From: Mycolicibacterium hodleri
Lineage (GTDB): Bacteria; Actinomycetota; Actinomycetes; Mycobacteriales; Mycobacteriaceae
Assembly (NCBI RefSeq): GCF_025822245.1
Contig: NZ_JACKTL010000013.1
Location: 1 to 64,000, forward strand
Direction of reading: 5' to 3'
DNA: 64,000 bases
Of this stretch, positions 9,899-18,567 are shown piece by piece (positions within the stretch are counted from its first letter, which is position 1; every line of letters begins with the position of its first letter). The translations under genes and the position numbers were made by a program. A model generated the notes under the pieces. It searched no databases. It was not told the DNA's origin and worked only from the letters and a program-made list of their open reading frames with translations.

Positions 9899-11385
9899 GC
9901 GTCCCGCCGTCCCCGGGCGGCGGCGTCGCCGTGTCCGCGCAGGGCTGGCATTGGCGGCACGCCGGTCGCGCGCAGTGGGCGCTGCGAGGGCTCGACCTGA
10001 CGATCGAACCCGGCGAGCGGGTACTGCTTCTCGGCGCCAGCGGCTCGGGCAAATCGACTCTGCTGCAAGGACTTGCGGGGCTGCTCGACAGCAACGAGGA
10101 CGGTGACGAGGCCGGTCGACTCCTCGTCGACGGAGCGTCCCCGGCCTCGCGCCGGAGTCGCATCGGCATGGTGTTGCAGAACCCCGACTCCCAGGTCATC
10201 CTGTCGCGCGTCGGTGACGACGTGGCGTTCGGCATGGAGAACTTCAACGTCGAGCGTGCTGCCATCTGGCCACGGGTGCGCCGGGCGCTGGCCGCCGTCG
10301 GCTTGGACCTTCCGCTGTCCAGGGAGACGTCGGCGCTGTCCGGTGGTCAGCAGCAACGGCTGGCACTGGCCGGCGTTCTCGCGATGAACCCCGGTCTGAT
10401 CCTGCTCGACGAACCCACCGCCAACCTCGACCCGGCGGGCGTCGTCGAGGTCCGAGACGCGGTGGCGGCCGCCGCAGCGTCGACCGGTGCGACGCTCGTC
10501 GTCGTCGAACACCGCACGGCGGTGTGGCTCCCCGTGGTCGACCGCGTGATCGTCCTCGGCGACGACGGCCGGGTCGTGGCCGACGGTCCGCCGGAGTACA
10601 CCCTCGCACGGCAGGGCGAGATGCTGCGACGGGCCGGCGTCTGGGTACCCGGAACCGAGCTGCCAGCGATCACGCGCCGCCACGCGCCGGGCGCACCGCT
10701 GCTCGAGGCCGCCAACCTCTCGGTGGGCTACCGCGCCGGCGACGGCTCTCACGACCTCACCTTCGAGATCGACCGCGGCACGATCACCGTCGTCACCGGC
10801 CCGAACGGAACCGGCAAGTCGGCGTTGGCGCTGACCCTCGGTGGACTGCTGCCACCGCGCGGCGGGACGCTCGCCGCCGACGAGGCATTCGCGCCGGCAC
10901 CGCGTCGCCGGGCACCCGTCGAGTGGAAGTCGAAGGAACTGCTCACCCGCATCGGCAGCGTGTTCCAGAACCCCGAACACCAATTCCTCACCGCCACCGT
11001 CCGAGACGAGCTGGCCCTCGGCCCGCGCGCGCTGAGGAAGGACGACGCCACGGTCGCCGACACGTGCGACGCGCTGCTGGACCGGTTGCGGCTCGCGCAC
11101 CTCGCCGAGGTCAACCCGTACACCCTCTCCGGTGGCGAGCAGCGCCGGCTCTCGGTGGCCACGGTCCTCGCCACCGCACCGGGGCTGATCATCCTCGACG
11201 AGCCGACCTTCGGCCAAGACCGCAACACCTGGGAAGAACTGGTGCGCCTGCTCGCCGAGATCGCCGACGACGGTGCCGCGGTCGTGGCCATCACCCACGA
11301 CCTCGACTTCGCCGGGCTGCTGGCCGATCAGCGGGTCGAACTGGGCGCCTGGCACGCCGAGACCGCCGCGGAGGCCCCGTGGTGA
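9895..11385 (+). CDS. ykoD: ECF transporter duplicated ATPase, YkoD
   Basis: A 496-residue protein with two ABC ATPase domains. The first has Walker A GASGSGKST (47-55), signature LSGGQQQR and Walker B LILLDEPTANLD. The second has GPNGTGKSA, LSGGEQRR and LIILDEPTFGQD. It powers uptake through YkoE and YkoC at the membrane. In the second domain the residue after the Walker B Glu-Pro-Thr is Phe-Gly-Gln instead of the usual Ser/Ala-Gly-Leu, a modest variation. The start is the ATG that overlaps the ykoE stop; the gene overlaps ykoC by 4 bp at its end. Confidence 0.93.
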   Translation: MSVPPSPGGGVAVSAQGWHWRHAGRAQWALRGLDLTIEPGERVLLLGASGSGKSTLLQGLAGLLDSNEDGDEAGRLLVDGASPASRRSRIGMVLQNPDSQVILSRVGDDVAFGMENFNVERAAIWPRVRRALAAVGLDLPLSRETSALSGGQQQRLALAGVLAMNPGLILLDEPTANLDPAGVVEVRDAVAAAAASTGATLVVVEHRTAVWLPVVDRVIVLGDDGRVVADGPPEYTLARQGEMLRRAGVWVPGTELPAITRRHAPGAPLLEAANLSVGYRAGDGSHDLTFEIDRGTITVVTGPNGTGKSALALTLGGLLPPRGGTLAADEAFAPAPRRRAPVEWKSKELLTRIGSVFQNPEHQFLTATVRDELALGPRALRKDDATVADTCDALLDRLRLAHLAEVNPYTLSGGEQRRLSVATVLATAPGLIILDEPTFGQDRNTWEELVRLLAEIADDGAAVVAITHDLDFAGLLADQRVELGAWHAETAAEAPW

Positions 11386-12164
11386 GCGCCCCTGCCGTCA
11401 CGGCGACGACGCGGCTGACGGGGGTCAACCCGGTGGCGAAGCTCGCGGCCGCCCTGGTGATCGCGGTCGGATTGGTCATGAGCGTCGACTGGGTGTCGGC
11501 GCTGACCGCGCTGGTTCTCGAATTCGCACTCCTGGTTGCGCTGCGAGTTCCGTTGCGCGTCATGCTCTCCCGCGCGGCGATGGTGACGTTTGCCGCCGCC
11601 CTCACCGCACTGACCATCCTGCTCTACGGCGAGTCCCGCGGCGTGGTGCATTGGCACTTCCTGCTCGTCACCGTCAGCGACGGCTCGATCACGTTGGCAG
11701 TGGCCACCTTTCTGCGCGTGCTCGCGATCGCCCTGCCCTCGGTGTTGCTGTTCGTCGACACCGAGCCCACCGAGCTGGCCGACGGCCTGGGACAGGTGTT
11801 GCGGCTACCCGCGCGGTTCGTGCTCGGCGCCCTGGCCGGCGTCCGCCTGGTCGGACTGCTCGGGCAGGACTGGCGCTACCTCGGATACGCCCGCCGGGCG
11901 CGCGGTGTCGCCGATCAGGGTCGCGTCAAACGTGCTGCCGGACAAGCGTTCGCACTACTGGTGTCCGCGATCCGACGCGGGTCGACGTTGGCCACCGCGA
12001 TGGAGGCACGCGGCTTCGGGGCTCACCCGACCCGCACCTGGGCCCGACCGTCACCGTTCGGCCGGCGCGAAGTCGCGTTGATCGGTGCGGCGTTCGTCAT
12101 CGTCGCGGTGGCGGTCGCGACGTCGGTCGGCACCGGACATTGGAACCTCATTGCGACTCGATGA
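11382..12164 (+). CDS. ykoC: ECF transporter transmembrane T component, YkoC
   Basis: A 260-residue EcfT-type membrane protein. Hydrophobic helices lie near residues 18-58, 66-82, 92-125 and 233-252. The coupling-helix signatures are visible: RRARG in the first and MEARGFG in the second, where the ATPase docks. The GTG start overlaps the ykoD stop (GTGA). It is the last component of the thiamine/HMP transporter. Its 3' end overlaps the next gene by 14 nt. Confidence 0.92.
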   Translation: MSAPAVTATTRLTGVNPVAKLAAALVIAVGLVMSVDWVSALTALVLEFALLVALRVPLRVMLSRAAMVTFAAALTALTILLYGESRGVVHWHFLLVTVSDGSITLAVATFLRVLAIALPSVLLFVDTEPTELADGLGQVLRLPARFVLGALAGVRLVGLLGQDWRYLGYARRARGVADQGRVKRAAGQAFALLVSAIRRGSTLATAMEARGFGAHPTRTWARPSPFGRREVALIGAAFVIVAVAVATSVGTGHWNLIATR

Positions 12165-12717
12165 CGTCGCCCACGAGCTGTCCGAGACCGGTGCACGCAC
12201 GGTCCTGATCGACGGCCGGTCCGGTTCGGGCAAGTCGACGCTGGCCAAACGACTCCGGCACCTGTGGGACGACAGCCAGATTCTGCGGCTCGACGACGTC
12301 TACCCCGGATGGGACGGACTGGCCTGGGCCGTCGACCACGTCAGGACCGAGCTGCTGGCTCCCCGCCGCAAGGGGTGTCCCGGTCGGTGGCGCAGCTGGA
12401 GTTGGGTGCGCGACGCCCCGGGCCGGTGGCACACCGTCGATCCCACGCAGCGGTTGATCGTCGAGGGCGTCGGCGCGCTGAACGCCCCCAGTCGTGCCCT
12501 TGCCGACCTGGGCATCTGGGTCGACACCCCCGACGCCGAACGCAAGCGGCGCGCACTGCTGCGCGACGGTGACACCTACCGCCCCCACTGGGATCGGTGG
12601 GCCGCCCAAGAGGACGACTACCTCGTCCGCCACGACCCGCGGTCGGTCGCCGACTGGGTGGTGACGGAGACGGTGGACGGATTGCGCTGGACCGCGAAAA
12701 CCCCGGTGCGAGAATGA
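12151..12717 (+). CDS. P-loop kinase-like ATP-binding protein (uridine kinase fold)
   Basis: A 188-residue P-loop NTPase. Walker A is DGRSGSGKST, followed by LRLDDVYPGWDG, a motif position used by uridine/cytidine kinases for substrate binding, and a LIVEG strand. A lid-like basic region (ERKRRALLRD) and a C-terminal WVV-T segment complete the fold. The TTG at 12151 overlaps ykoC by 14 nt, suggesting translational coupling. The true substrate is unknown. Its coupling to a thiamine transporter makes a thiamine-pathway role possible but unproven. Confidence 0.75.
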   Translation: MRLDDVAHELSETGARTVLIDGRSGSGKSTLAKRLRHLWDDSQILRLDDVYPGWDGLAWAVDHVRTELLAPRRKGCPGRWRSWSWVRDAPGRWHTVDPTQRLIVEGVGALNAPSRALADLGIWVDTPDAERKRRALLRDGDTYRPHWDRWAAQEDDYLVRHDPRSVADWVVTETVDGLRWTAKTPVRE

Positions 12718-12721
12718 CGGC

Positions 12722-13789
12722 GTGAAGCTGCCCGTCCTGCCGCCGGTCCGGCCGATGCTCTCCAAGGCGGTGACCGGCATTCCCGCCGGCGGGTCCTACG
12801 AGCCGAAGTGGGACGGCTTTCGCTCCATCTGGTTCAAGGACGGCGACGACGTGCAGTTCGGCAGCCGCAACGAGCGACCGCTGACCCGCTACTTCCCCGA
12901 GCTGGTCCAGGCCGCGATCGCCGAGCTTCCCGAACGATGCGTGGTCGACGGCGAGATCGTGGTCGCGACCGGCGACGGCCTGGACTTCGACGCGCTGCAG
13001 CTGCGCATGCATCCGGCCGCCTCCCGGGTGCGGCTGCTGGCCGAGCAGACCCCCGCTTCCTTCATCGCGTTCGACCTGCTCGCCCTCGGCGACGACGACT
13101 ACACGGGGCGGGCGTTCACCGAACGTCGGGCGGCGCTGGTCGACGCGTTGGCCGACTGCCGCCCGCCGATCCACCTGACGCCCGCAACCACCGACGTCGA
13201 CGTCGCCCGGCGCTGGTTCGACGAGTTCGAGGGCGCCGGCTTGGACGGCGTCGTCGCCAAACCGCTCGACGGGACCTATCAGCCGGACAAGCGCGTGATG
13301 TTCAAGGTTAAACACCAGCGCACGGCCGACTGCGTCGTCGCCGGGTACCGCCTGCACAAGTCGGGGGACGACGCGGTCGGCTCGCTGATGCTGGGGCTGT
13401 ACCGCGACGACGGCGCGCTGGCCTCGGTCGGGGTCATCGGCGCCTTCCCGATGGCGACGCGACGCCAGCTGTTCGACGAATTGCAGCCACTGAGAACCAC
13501 TTTCGACGGCCACCCGTGGAACTGGGGTGGCCAGGCAGAGGCGCAGCCCGCGTCGGTGCGGGGCGCCGGCTCTCGCTGGAACGCCGGCAAGAGCCTGTCC
13601 TTCGTGCCGTTGCGACCGGAACGGGTGGTCGAGGTGCGCTACGACCACATGGAGGGCGACCGGTTTCGCCATCTCCCTCAGTTCAACCGGTGGCGGCCCG
13701 ATCGCGACCCGCGGTCGTGTACCTACGCCCAACTCGAGGTACCGGTGACCTTCGACCTCCGCGACATCATCCCGGGGCTTGGCAGCTAA
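12722..13789 (+). CDS. ligC2: ATP-dependent DNA ligase LigC (second copy, Rv3731-like)
   Basis: A 355-residue ATP-dependent ligase with the active-site lysine K29 in KWDGFRS. Its other ligase motifs are DGEIVVATGDG, GLDGVVAKP and MFKVKHQR. It has the same length and domain plan as the first copy, and its N-terminus MKLPVLPPVRPML is close to M. tuberculosis LigC (Rv3731). The GTG start at 12722 lies 4 nt after the kinase stop. The two ligC copies are 3.6 kb apart on opposite strands, separated by the ykoEDC operon. Acts in non-replicative strand joining. Confidence 0.92.
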   Translation: MKLPVLPPVRPMLSKAVTGIPAGGSYEPKWDGFRSIWFKDGDDVQFGSRNERPLTRYFPELVQAAIAELPERCVVDGEIVVATGDGLDFDALQLRMHPAASRVRLLAEQTPASFIAFDLLALGDDDYTGRAFTERRAALVDALADCRPPIHLTPATTDVDVARRWFDEFEGAGLDGVVAKPLDGTYQPDKRVMFKVKHQRTADCVVAGYRLHKSGDDAVGSLMLGLYRDDGALASVGVIGAFPMATRRQLFDELQPLRTTFDGHPWNWGGQAEAQPASVRGAGSRWNAGKSLSFVPLRPERVVEVRYDHMEGDRFRHLPQFNRWRPDRDPRSCTYAQLEVPVTFDLRDIIPGLGS

Positions 13790-13836
13790 CGAGAATTGCC
13801 GCCGACGACGCCCGAAATCGGTGGGATGATCGACGA

Positions 13837-14226
13837 ATGCGAATCACGTCCTTGGCAGCAGCGGTCACGCTCGGCGCCGGATTGCTCCTGTCGACTCCGG
13901 GTACGGCGTCGGCCGCGGTGCCCGTGGTCTTCGAGTTGACGGGCACGTTCGCCGACGGGGTGCAGGTGTCCTACTTCGGCGCCAACGACGAGCCAATCGT
14001 CGCGATCGCGGGGCTCCCGTGGTCGGCCGCCTACGATTACAACGGCAGCGCCCGCTCGCTGACCTTCACCGGCATCCACCCGGGCGGCGACCCCGGCTCG
14101 GTGACGTGCAAGGTGTCCATCGGCGGCAAGACGATCGTCTCCCACACCAACAACGCGCCGAAGGCCGCGGGCACCGGCGCCTACTGCAACATCGTCGACC
14201 TCGGCTCGGGCTACCGGGGGAACTAA
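13837..14226 (+). CDS. Exported MmpS-like domain protein
   Basis: A 129-residue exported protein with a signal peptide ending near residue 24 (GTASAAV). The mature part resembles the C-terminal domain of MmpS proteins: FELTG near its start, VSYFGAN, LPWSAAYDY, then a CKVSIGG strand and a second Cys near the end, so one disulfide is likely. Unlike true MmpS it has a cleavable signal instead of a membrane anchor, and no mmpL lies nearby. A role in siderophore or lipid export is therefore not supported. It overlaps the reactivase gene tail-to-tail by 4 bp. Confidence 0.72.
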   Translation: MRITSLAAAVTLGAGLLLSTPGTASAAVPVVFELTGTFADGVQVSYFGANDEPIVAIAGLPWSAAYDYNGSARSLTFTGIHPGGDPGSVTCKVSIGGKTIVSHTNNAPKAAGTGAYCNIVDLGSGYRGN

Positions 14227-15923
14227 GTCCTCGCGTAGAGGTGCACCAGGCCCGACGCCACCGCGAAGCGCGGCCCGTGCTGCGCGTCGACGTTCGCGCG
14301 TCCCACCACCGTCGACGAAGCTCGCAGGGCTTCGGAGACGGTGCGCAGCAGTTCGTCGTCGAGCGCCCCGCCCCCGGCCAGCACCAGCGCGGGCGGCGGC
14401 TCCTCGAAGGCCCGCAGGCAGCGAACGATGTTGGCCGCCACCGTTTCCTGCTTGACGGCCAGCCGCAGACTGCGCCATTCCTCGGCGGCCAACTTGTGCG
14501 AGAACGGCACCAGGCCCGCGCTTCCCCGAGTGCACAACCGGCCGATCGCGTCGGCGGGCGCCGGGCTGTCGAGGAACAGCCGACGACCGTCCTCCTCGTG
14601 CGCGACGTGCGGCCCCTCCACCCGCAGCGCCGGGGTCCGCTTGACCCGTTCGGCCAGGGCGCGGGGAATGCCTAGCACCCGGGCGACGGCCGTGGTGATC
14701 GCCTCACCCGCGCCGGCGGCCGTCACCTCCCGGTCGTCGCCGATGAGATCGATCGTGCCGCCGCCGATGTCGCACACGACCGTTCCCGGTGGCAATCCCG
14801 GGGTGGTGCGGGCGCCCACCGCCGCGGCCGCCGGCTCGCCGGCGACGGTGCGGGTGGGACGTCCGGTGAGCCGCTGCAGGGTCTCCGCCGCGTCGGCGAC
14901 CAGGTCGGCAGCCAGCAGTGCAACGACGGTGCCGCGGGTGTCGGCCACGCCGCGCCGCAACCACGCCCCGTTGTCGATCGACGACAGATCGGTGAAGAAC
15001 GCGTCGTCCACCGCCAGCCCGTCCCGGGCCGACCGGACGGACTTCAGTCGCACCTCCACGACGTTGCCCGGCGGCGCGAGCCGCAGCACGACGTGTGCTT
15101 GAGCGGGCGAGTACCGCACCACCTCGTCGCCGACGGTGCAGTCGACGTAGTCGTCGTCGACCGAGGGCGGATCGGGCGGACCGGTGCGTGGGGTGACCGC
15201 AATGGCCGGGGAGTCGGCCAGTTCCCTGGTGAACTCCGCCACGTCCCCCATCTGGTCCGTCCCGAGTTCGAGTGCCACGCACAGCGCGATCGGATCGGCC
15301 ATGGCGCGGTAGGCGCGGCCCTCGGCGACCACCTCGACGGCGATCAAGGCCCCCGGTGCGACGCCGTCGAGCACCACCTCGTCGACCACGGGCACGTCGA
15401 CCGAGATGCGGTTGCGAATCAGCACCGCGTCGTCCTGGGCGGCGATCACCCCGACCACGTCCCAGCCCCGGGCCACCGCCGCCGAGATGGCCTCGGCCGC
15501 CACCTCGAAGTCGGTCGACGCGTCGACGGAGACGACGGCGGGACCGTCGACGACGTCTCCGGCCAGGCTGCTCAGCGGACGGTGCCGCCCCACTCCGAAC
15601 CCGGTACCCGCGGGCGTGCTCGCGTCGACCGCGCGCAGGCTCCGCACCGGCGACCTCGGCGACGACGGCGGCGGGAGCGGCGCGGTTGCCGTGTCCACCG
15701 GTCGCAGTGCGGCCAGCAGGACTTCGTCGACCTCGACGCCCGCCACCACCTCCATCTTGTGCAGCAGTGCCGCCGCGCCCTCCAACGACTCCGCCGACCC
15801 CTTGCGTCCGCGGGTGGGCTGCTGCCCGTGGACCACCTGCTCGACCGCACCGCCCCGCACTCGCGCGACGACGATCTCGGTGGTGTGGTTGCCGACGTCC
15901 ACACCGGCCACCACGACCGTCAC
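14223..15923 (-). CDS. ddrA: Diol dehydratase reactivating factor, large subunit
   Basis: A 566-residue actin/Hsp70-like ATPase (DdrA/PduG type) that releases damaged cobalamin from diol or glycerol dehydratase. The N-terminal AGVDVGNHTTE and the later VVCDIGGGTIDL are its two phosphate-binding loops. LVLAGGGALDD near the C-terminus is the third nucleotide contact. The GTG start at 15923 overlaps the small-subunit stop (GTGA). An earlier in-frame start at 15980 would lie inside the small-subunit gene and is rejected. The DdrB/PduH small partner is not seen in this window. Confidence 0.9.
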   Translation of the reverse strand: MTVVVAGVDVGNHTTEIVVARVRGGAVEQVVHGQQPTRGRKGSAESLEGAAALLHKMEVVAGVEVDEVLLAALRPVDTATAPLPPPSSPRSPVRSLRAVDASTPAGTGFGVGRHRPLSSLAGDVVDGPAVVSVDASTDFEVAAEAISAAVARGWDVVGVIAAQDDAVLIRNRISVDVPVVDEVVLDGVAPGALIAVEVVAEGRAYRAMADPIALCVALELGTDQMGDVAEFTRELADSPAIAVTPRTGPPDPPSVDDDYVDCTVGDEVVRYSPAQAHVVLRLAPPGNVVEVRLKSVRSARDGLAVDDAFFTDLSSIDNGAWLRRGVADTRGTVVALLAADLVADAAETLQRLTGRPTRTVAGEPAAAAVGARTTPGLPPGTVVCDIGGGTIDLIGDDREVTAAGAGEAITTAVARVLGIPRALAERVKRTPALRVEGPHVAHEEDGRRLFLDSPAPADAIGRLCTRGSAGLVPFSHKLAAEEWRSLRLAVKQETVAANIVRCLRAFEEPPPALVLAGGGALDDELLRTVSEALRASSTVVGRANVDAQHGPRFAVASGLVHLYART

Positions 15924-16255
15924 CGCAACAGGCCCCGTCGGGCGTAGACGGCGGCGGCCTGCCGCACCAGTTCGGCGCACCGCGAGGCTCCGCGTGTCTC
16001 GAGCGAGGTGCGCAGTGCCTCCAGCTCCTCGGCCGTGGAGCGGTGCGGGCGAAGCGCCTCGTAAAGGCCCATGACGTCTTCGTCGTCGATGAGCGCGAGT
16101 TCCGCAGCGCGCAAGAAGTTCTCGGCCAGCTGCGGGTTGCCCCCCTCTTCGGCGACGACGGCCTGATGGGCCAGGGTCGCCGGATCCATCCGGAGGTCGG
16201 CCAGGCTCAGGTTGCCGTTGACCGCCGCGTCGACTGTGAAGTCCTCGGGCCTCAT
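15920..16255 (-). CDS. pduE: Propanediol/glycerol dehydratase small subunit
   Basis: A 111-residue protein matching the gamma subunit of B12-dependent diol dehydratase. Recognisable parts are LRMDPATLAHQA, ENFLRAAELALI, LYEALRPHRST-EEL and the C-terminal AAAVYARRGLL. It is shorter than enteric PduE, lacking the extended N-terminal tail that directs the enteric enzyme into microcompartments. That agrees with the absence of shell genes. It overlaps the large-subunit gene by 4 bp and the reactivase gene by 4 bp, forming a tight three-gene operon. Confidence 0.92.
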   Translation of the reverse strand: MRPEDFTVDAAVNGNLSLADLRMDPATLAHQAVVAEEGGNPQLAENFLRAAELALIDDEDVMGLYEALRPHRSTAEELEALRTSLETRGASRCAELVRQAAAVYARRGLLR

Positions 16256-18513
16256 CGGTCCATCCGTACGGTCATCGGTGGCTCCCCCGGTTCACTCGCC
16301 TCGCGTTCCAGCGCGACCAGCGCCACCGCACGCGCGTGGTAGCGCGCGGAGATGGACTCGTCGGTGCCGCCGGTGAAGATCGGTATCGGTGCCATCCCCT
16401 TCGCGTGCCGCGCGGCGTTCTTGCCCAGCTCCCGGTACATCCGGTCGGTCAGCAGTGGCGCGACGCTGAACAGCTCCAGGTTCGCCAGCGGCGAAAGGTC
16501 GCGGCGATGGATCAGCGCGGTTCCCTTGCCCTGCAAGCCAATTCCAATCCCGGAGCCCGACAGCCGGGCGGCGGTCAGCCCGATCATGCCGACGTCGATG
16601 GTCGAACGGATCCGGACCAATCGGGGCACGCAACCCTCCTCCTCCAGCCCCGCCGAGATCTGGCGCAGCACCTCGCCGACGGTCAGGCCGCACAGCGACA
16701 GCCACACCGAGCGGCCGAGCGCAGGCGAGAGCCCGATGCACACCTCGCGGGGATCGCTGCCCTGCCGGGCGGTTTCGACGTCGGTGAACGTGACGTGGCC
16801 GGTGTGCTCGGCCTGGTCGGCGGTCAACTCGTCGGCCGTCCGCGCCTGTCGGATGGCGTCGATCTCGGCGCGGCGCTCCGCGGTCAACGCGTAACCGGTT
16901 CCGGGCCCGCGATAGTCGTTGGGATCGGTGATCTTGGACAGCACCCGGAAGTCGCCGTCGAAGATCGCCGAGGTCTGCAGCTGGTCTCCGCGGAGCCGTT
17001 CCCGGGTGAGGGCCATGATGGCGTCGGCTTCCTCGTCGTAGCCGGTGCGCTTGAGCGAGGCGATGACGTCGAACACCGTCAACTGCTTGGCCTCGATCGC
17101 GGTGGCGGCCTCGGCGACGGCCTTGGGGTCACCCGGCGACAGGTCGCGAGAACCGTTGGCCACCACCACCGCGTCGACGCGCTCGTCGTCGTAGTCGGCC
17201 AGGCCCAGATCGCGGTAGACCGCCTGGACGGCGGTCGCGGCGCGCCGGCGGACCCGGGCCAGGTGCTCGACCGGGACGGTGCGCAGCCCGCCGTCGACGC
17301 CCCAGTCGCGTTGCAGCACGAGGAAGTCGTCCATGTCGTCGGAGTTGAAGTTCGACAGCGCAAAGGCGTTGTCGTAGCGCGGAATCGAGCCGAATCCGGA
17401 GAAGATGAAGTCTGCCCCGGCCAGCAGCACGGGCAGGGTGTGCGCGCTGCGCCGGACGTCGGATTCGGAGATCAGGTTGTCGTTGCCCGCGCACGATTCC
17501 AGGTCGCGGAGCATGACCATCAGGTTCTCGGCGAGTAGTTCCTTCATGCCGTCGGGCACCGAGGCCACCACGCCGACGCCGTCGATGCCGCCGTTTTGCA
17601 CGCCTTGGGATCCCAACGCCCTGGCCAGCGAGACACAGCGCGACTCGAGGTACAGGATGGAGCACTTCTCGGCCGCACCCATCAGCACCTCGGCGCCTCC
17701 ACCGCTGGTCACCCGCATCTTGAGCCCACGGGAGGCGTAGGCGGAGGTGAGGATGGCCTTCGAGAAGGGGGTGTCGTCACCGTCGACGAACACCTGCTCG
17801 GTGCCGTAGAGCGAGATCGTCTCGGCGTAGCTCGTCAGCCCGCGCAGGCCGAGCCGCAGCTCCAACGCCTCCTCGATCGAGCACTGGGCCATCGCGCCCG
17901 GAATGCCGACCTGGCTGCCGATCAACAGCGCGACCGCGTTGGACGGTGCGTCGCCCAGCACCGGCACCGTGGTCTCGACCTCGCGGAACCCGTAGGCCAC
18001 CGCGCTCGCCGCGTCGGCCGCGATCAGCAGCGGATCGTCGAGCTGGTTGGTCACGTGCGCCTGATTGCTCGGCGTCCTCCTGGCGCGCATCCGGGTCATC
18101 GCCATCTGCATCTCCACCGGGGAGAGCAGCGCGACGACGCGGGCCAGCTTGGCGGGGGTCAGGCCGGCGACGAGGCGCACCACCTCGGCGCGCGGCACGT
18201 TGAAGTCCACCGTCATGCGGGCCAGCGCTTGGTCGTCCATCGCCATGGCCTCCTCGGCCACGTCGAGGTCGAGCCCGTACAGGGCGACGAACTCGTCGAT
18301 CACGTCGAACTCGTCGACCGACTTGCCGTCCAGTTCGACGACCACCCCGTCGACCACCACTAGCGACGGCTCGGGGTCGAACGGGCTGGCCATGGCGACC
18401 AGCCCGAGGTCGGGGTTGGCGACGCTGAAACCGTCCAGGTTCACCGGTTTTGCGTCGAGGATGCGCATCCGGCCCTGGTCGAGATCGGCCGTGCGGTCGG
18501 GGGTGTCGTCCAC
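16252..18513 (-). CDS. pduCD: B12-dependent diol dehydratase, fused large and medium subunits
   Basis: A 753-residue fusion. Residues up to about 545 match the large (alpha) subunit of coenzyme B12-dependent propanediol/glycerol dehydratase. From memory of the Klebsiella enzyme, its active-site residues are kept: Gln and His in NQAHVTN, Glu in REVETTV, Glu in YAETIS, Gln in QGVQNG and Asp in LAGADFIF. The rest matches the medium (beta) subunit: VCIGLSPALG, RLVRIRSTIDVG, SGSGIGIGLQGKGT and GKNAARHAKG. It turns 1,2-diols or glycerol into aldehydes. The GTG at 18513 follows AGGAGGG; the in-frame start at 18546 lacks such a site. No cobalamin riboswitch is visible in the 54-bp gap upstream. Confidence 0.93.
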   Translation of the reverse strand: MDDTPDRTADLDQGRMRILDAKPVNLDGFSVANPDLGLVAMASPFDPEPSLVVVDGVVVELDGKSVDEFDVIDEFVALYGLDLDVAEEAMAMDDQALARMTVDFNVPRAEVVRLVAGLTPAKLARVVALLSPVEMQMAMTRMRARRTPSNQAHVTNQLDDPLLIAADAASAVAYGFREVETTVPVLGDAPSNAVALLIGSQVGIPGAMAQCSIEEALELRLGLRGLTSYAETISLYGTEQVFVDGDDTPFSKAILTSAYASRGLKMRVTSGGGAEVLMGAAEKCSILYLESRCVSLARALGSQGVQNGGIDGVGVVASVPDGMKELLAENLMVMLRDLESCAGNDNLISESDVRRSAHTLPVLLAGADFIFSGFGSIPRYDNAFALSNFNSDDMDDFLVLQRDWGVDGGLRTVPVEHLARVRRRAATAVQAVYRDLGLADYDDERVDAVVVANGSRDLSPGDPKAVAEAATAIEAKQLTVFDVIASLKRTGYDEEADAIMALTRERLRGDQLQTSAIFDGDFRVLSKITDPNDYRGPGTGYALTAERRAEIDAIRQARTADELTADQAEHTGHVTFTDVETARQGSDPREVCIGLSPALGRSVWLSLCGLTVGEVLRQISAGLEEEGCVPRLVRIRSTIDVGMIGLTAARLSGSGIGIGLQGKGTALIHRRDLSPLANLELFSVAPLLTDRMYRELGKNAARHAKGMAPIPIFTGGTDESISARYHARAVALVALEREASEPGEPPMTVRMDR

Positions 18514-18567
18514 GGGGCTGGCCCTCCTCTGCTGGATCGCTGGCAAACCGTGGACGGGTGTTACGGC

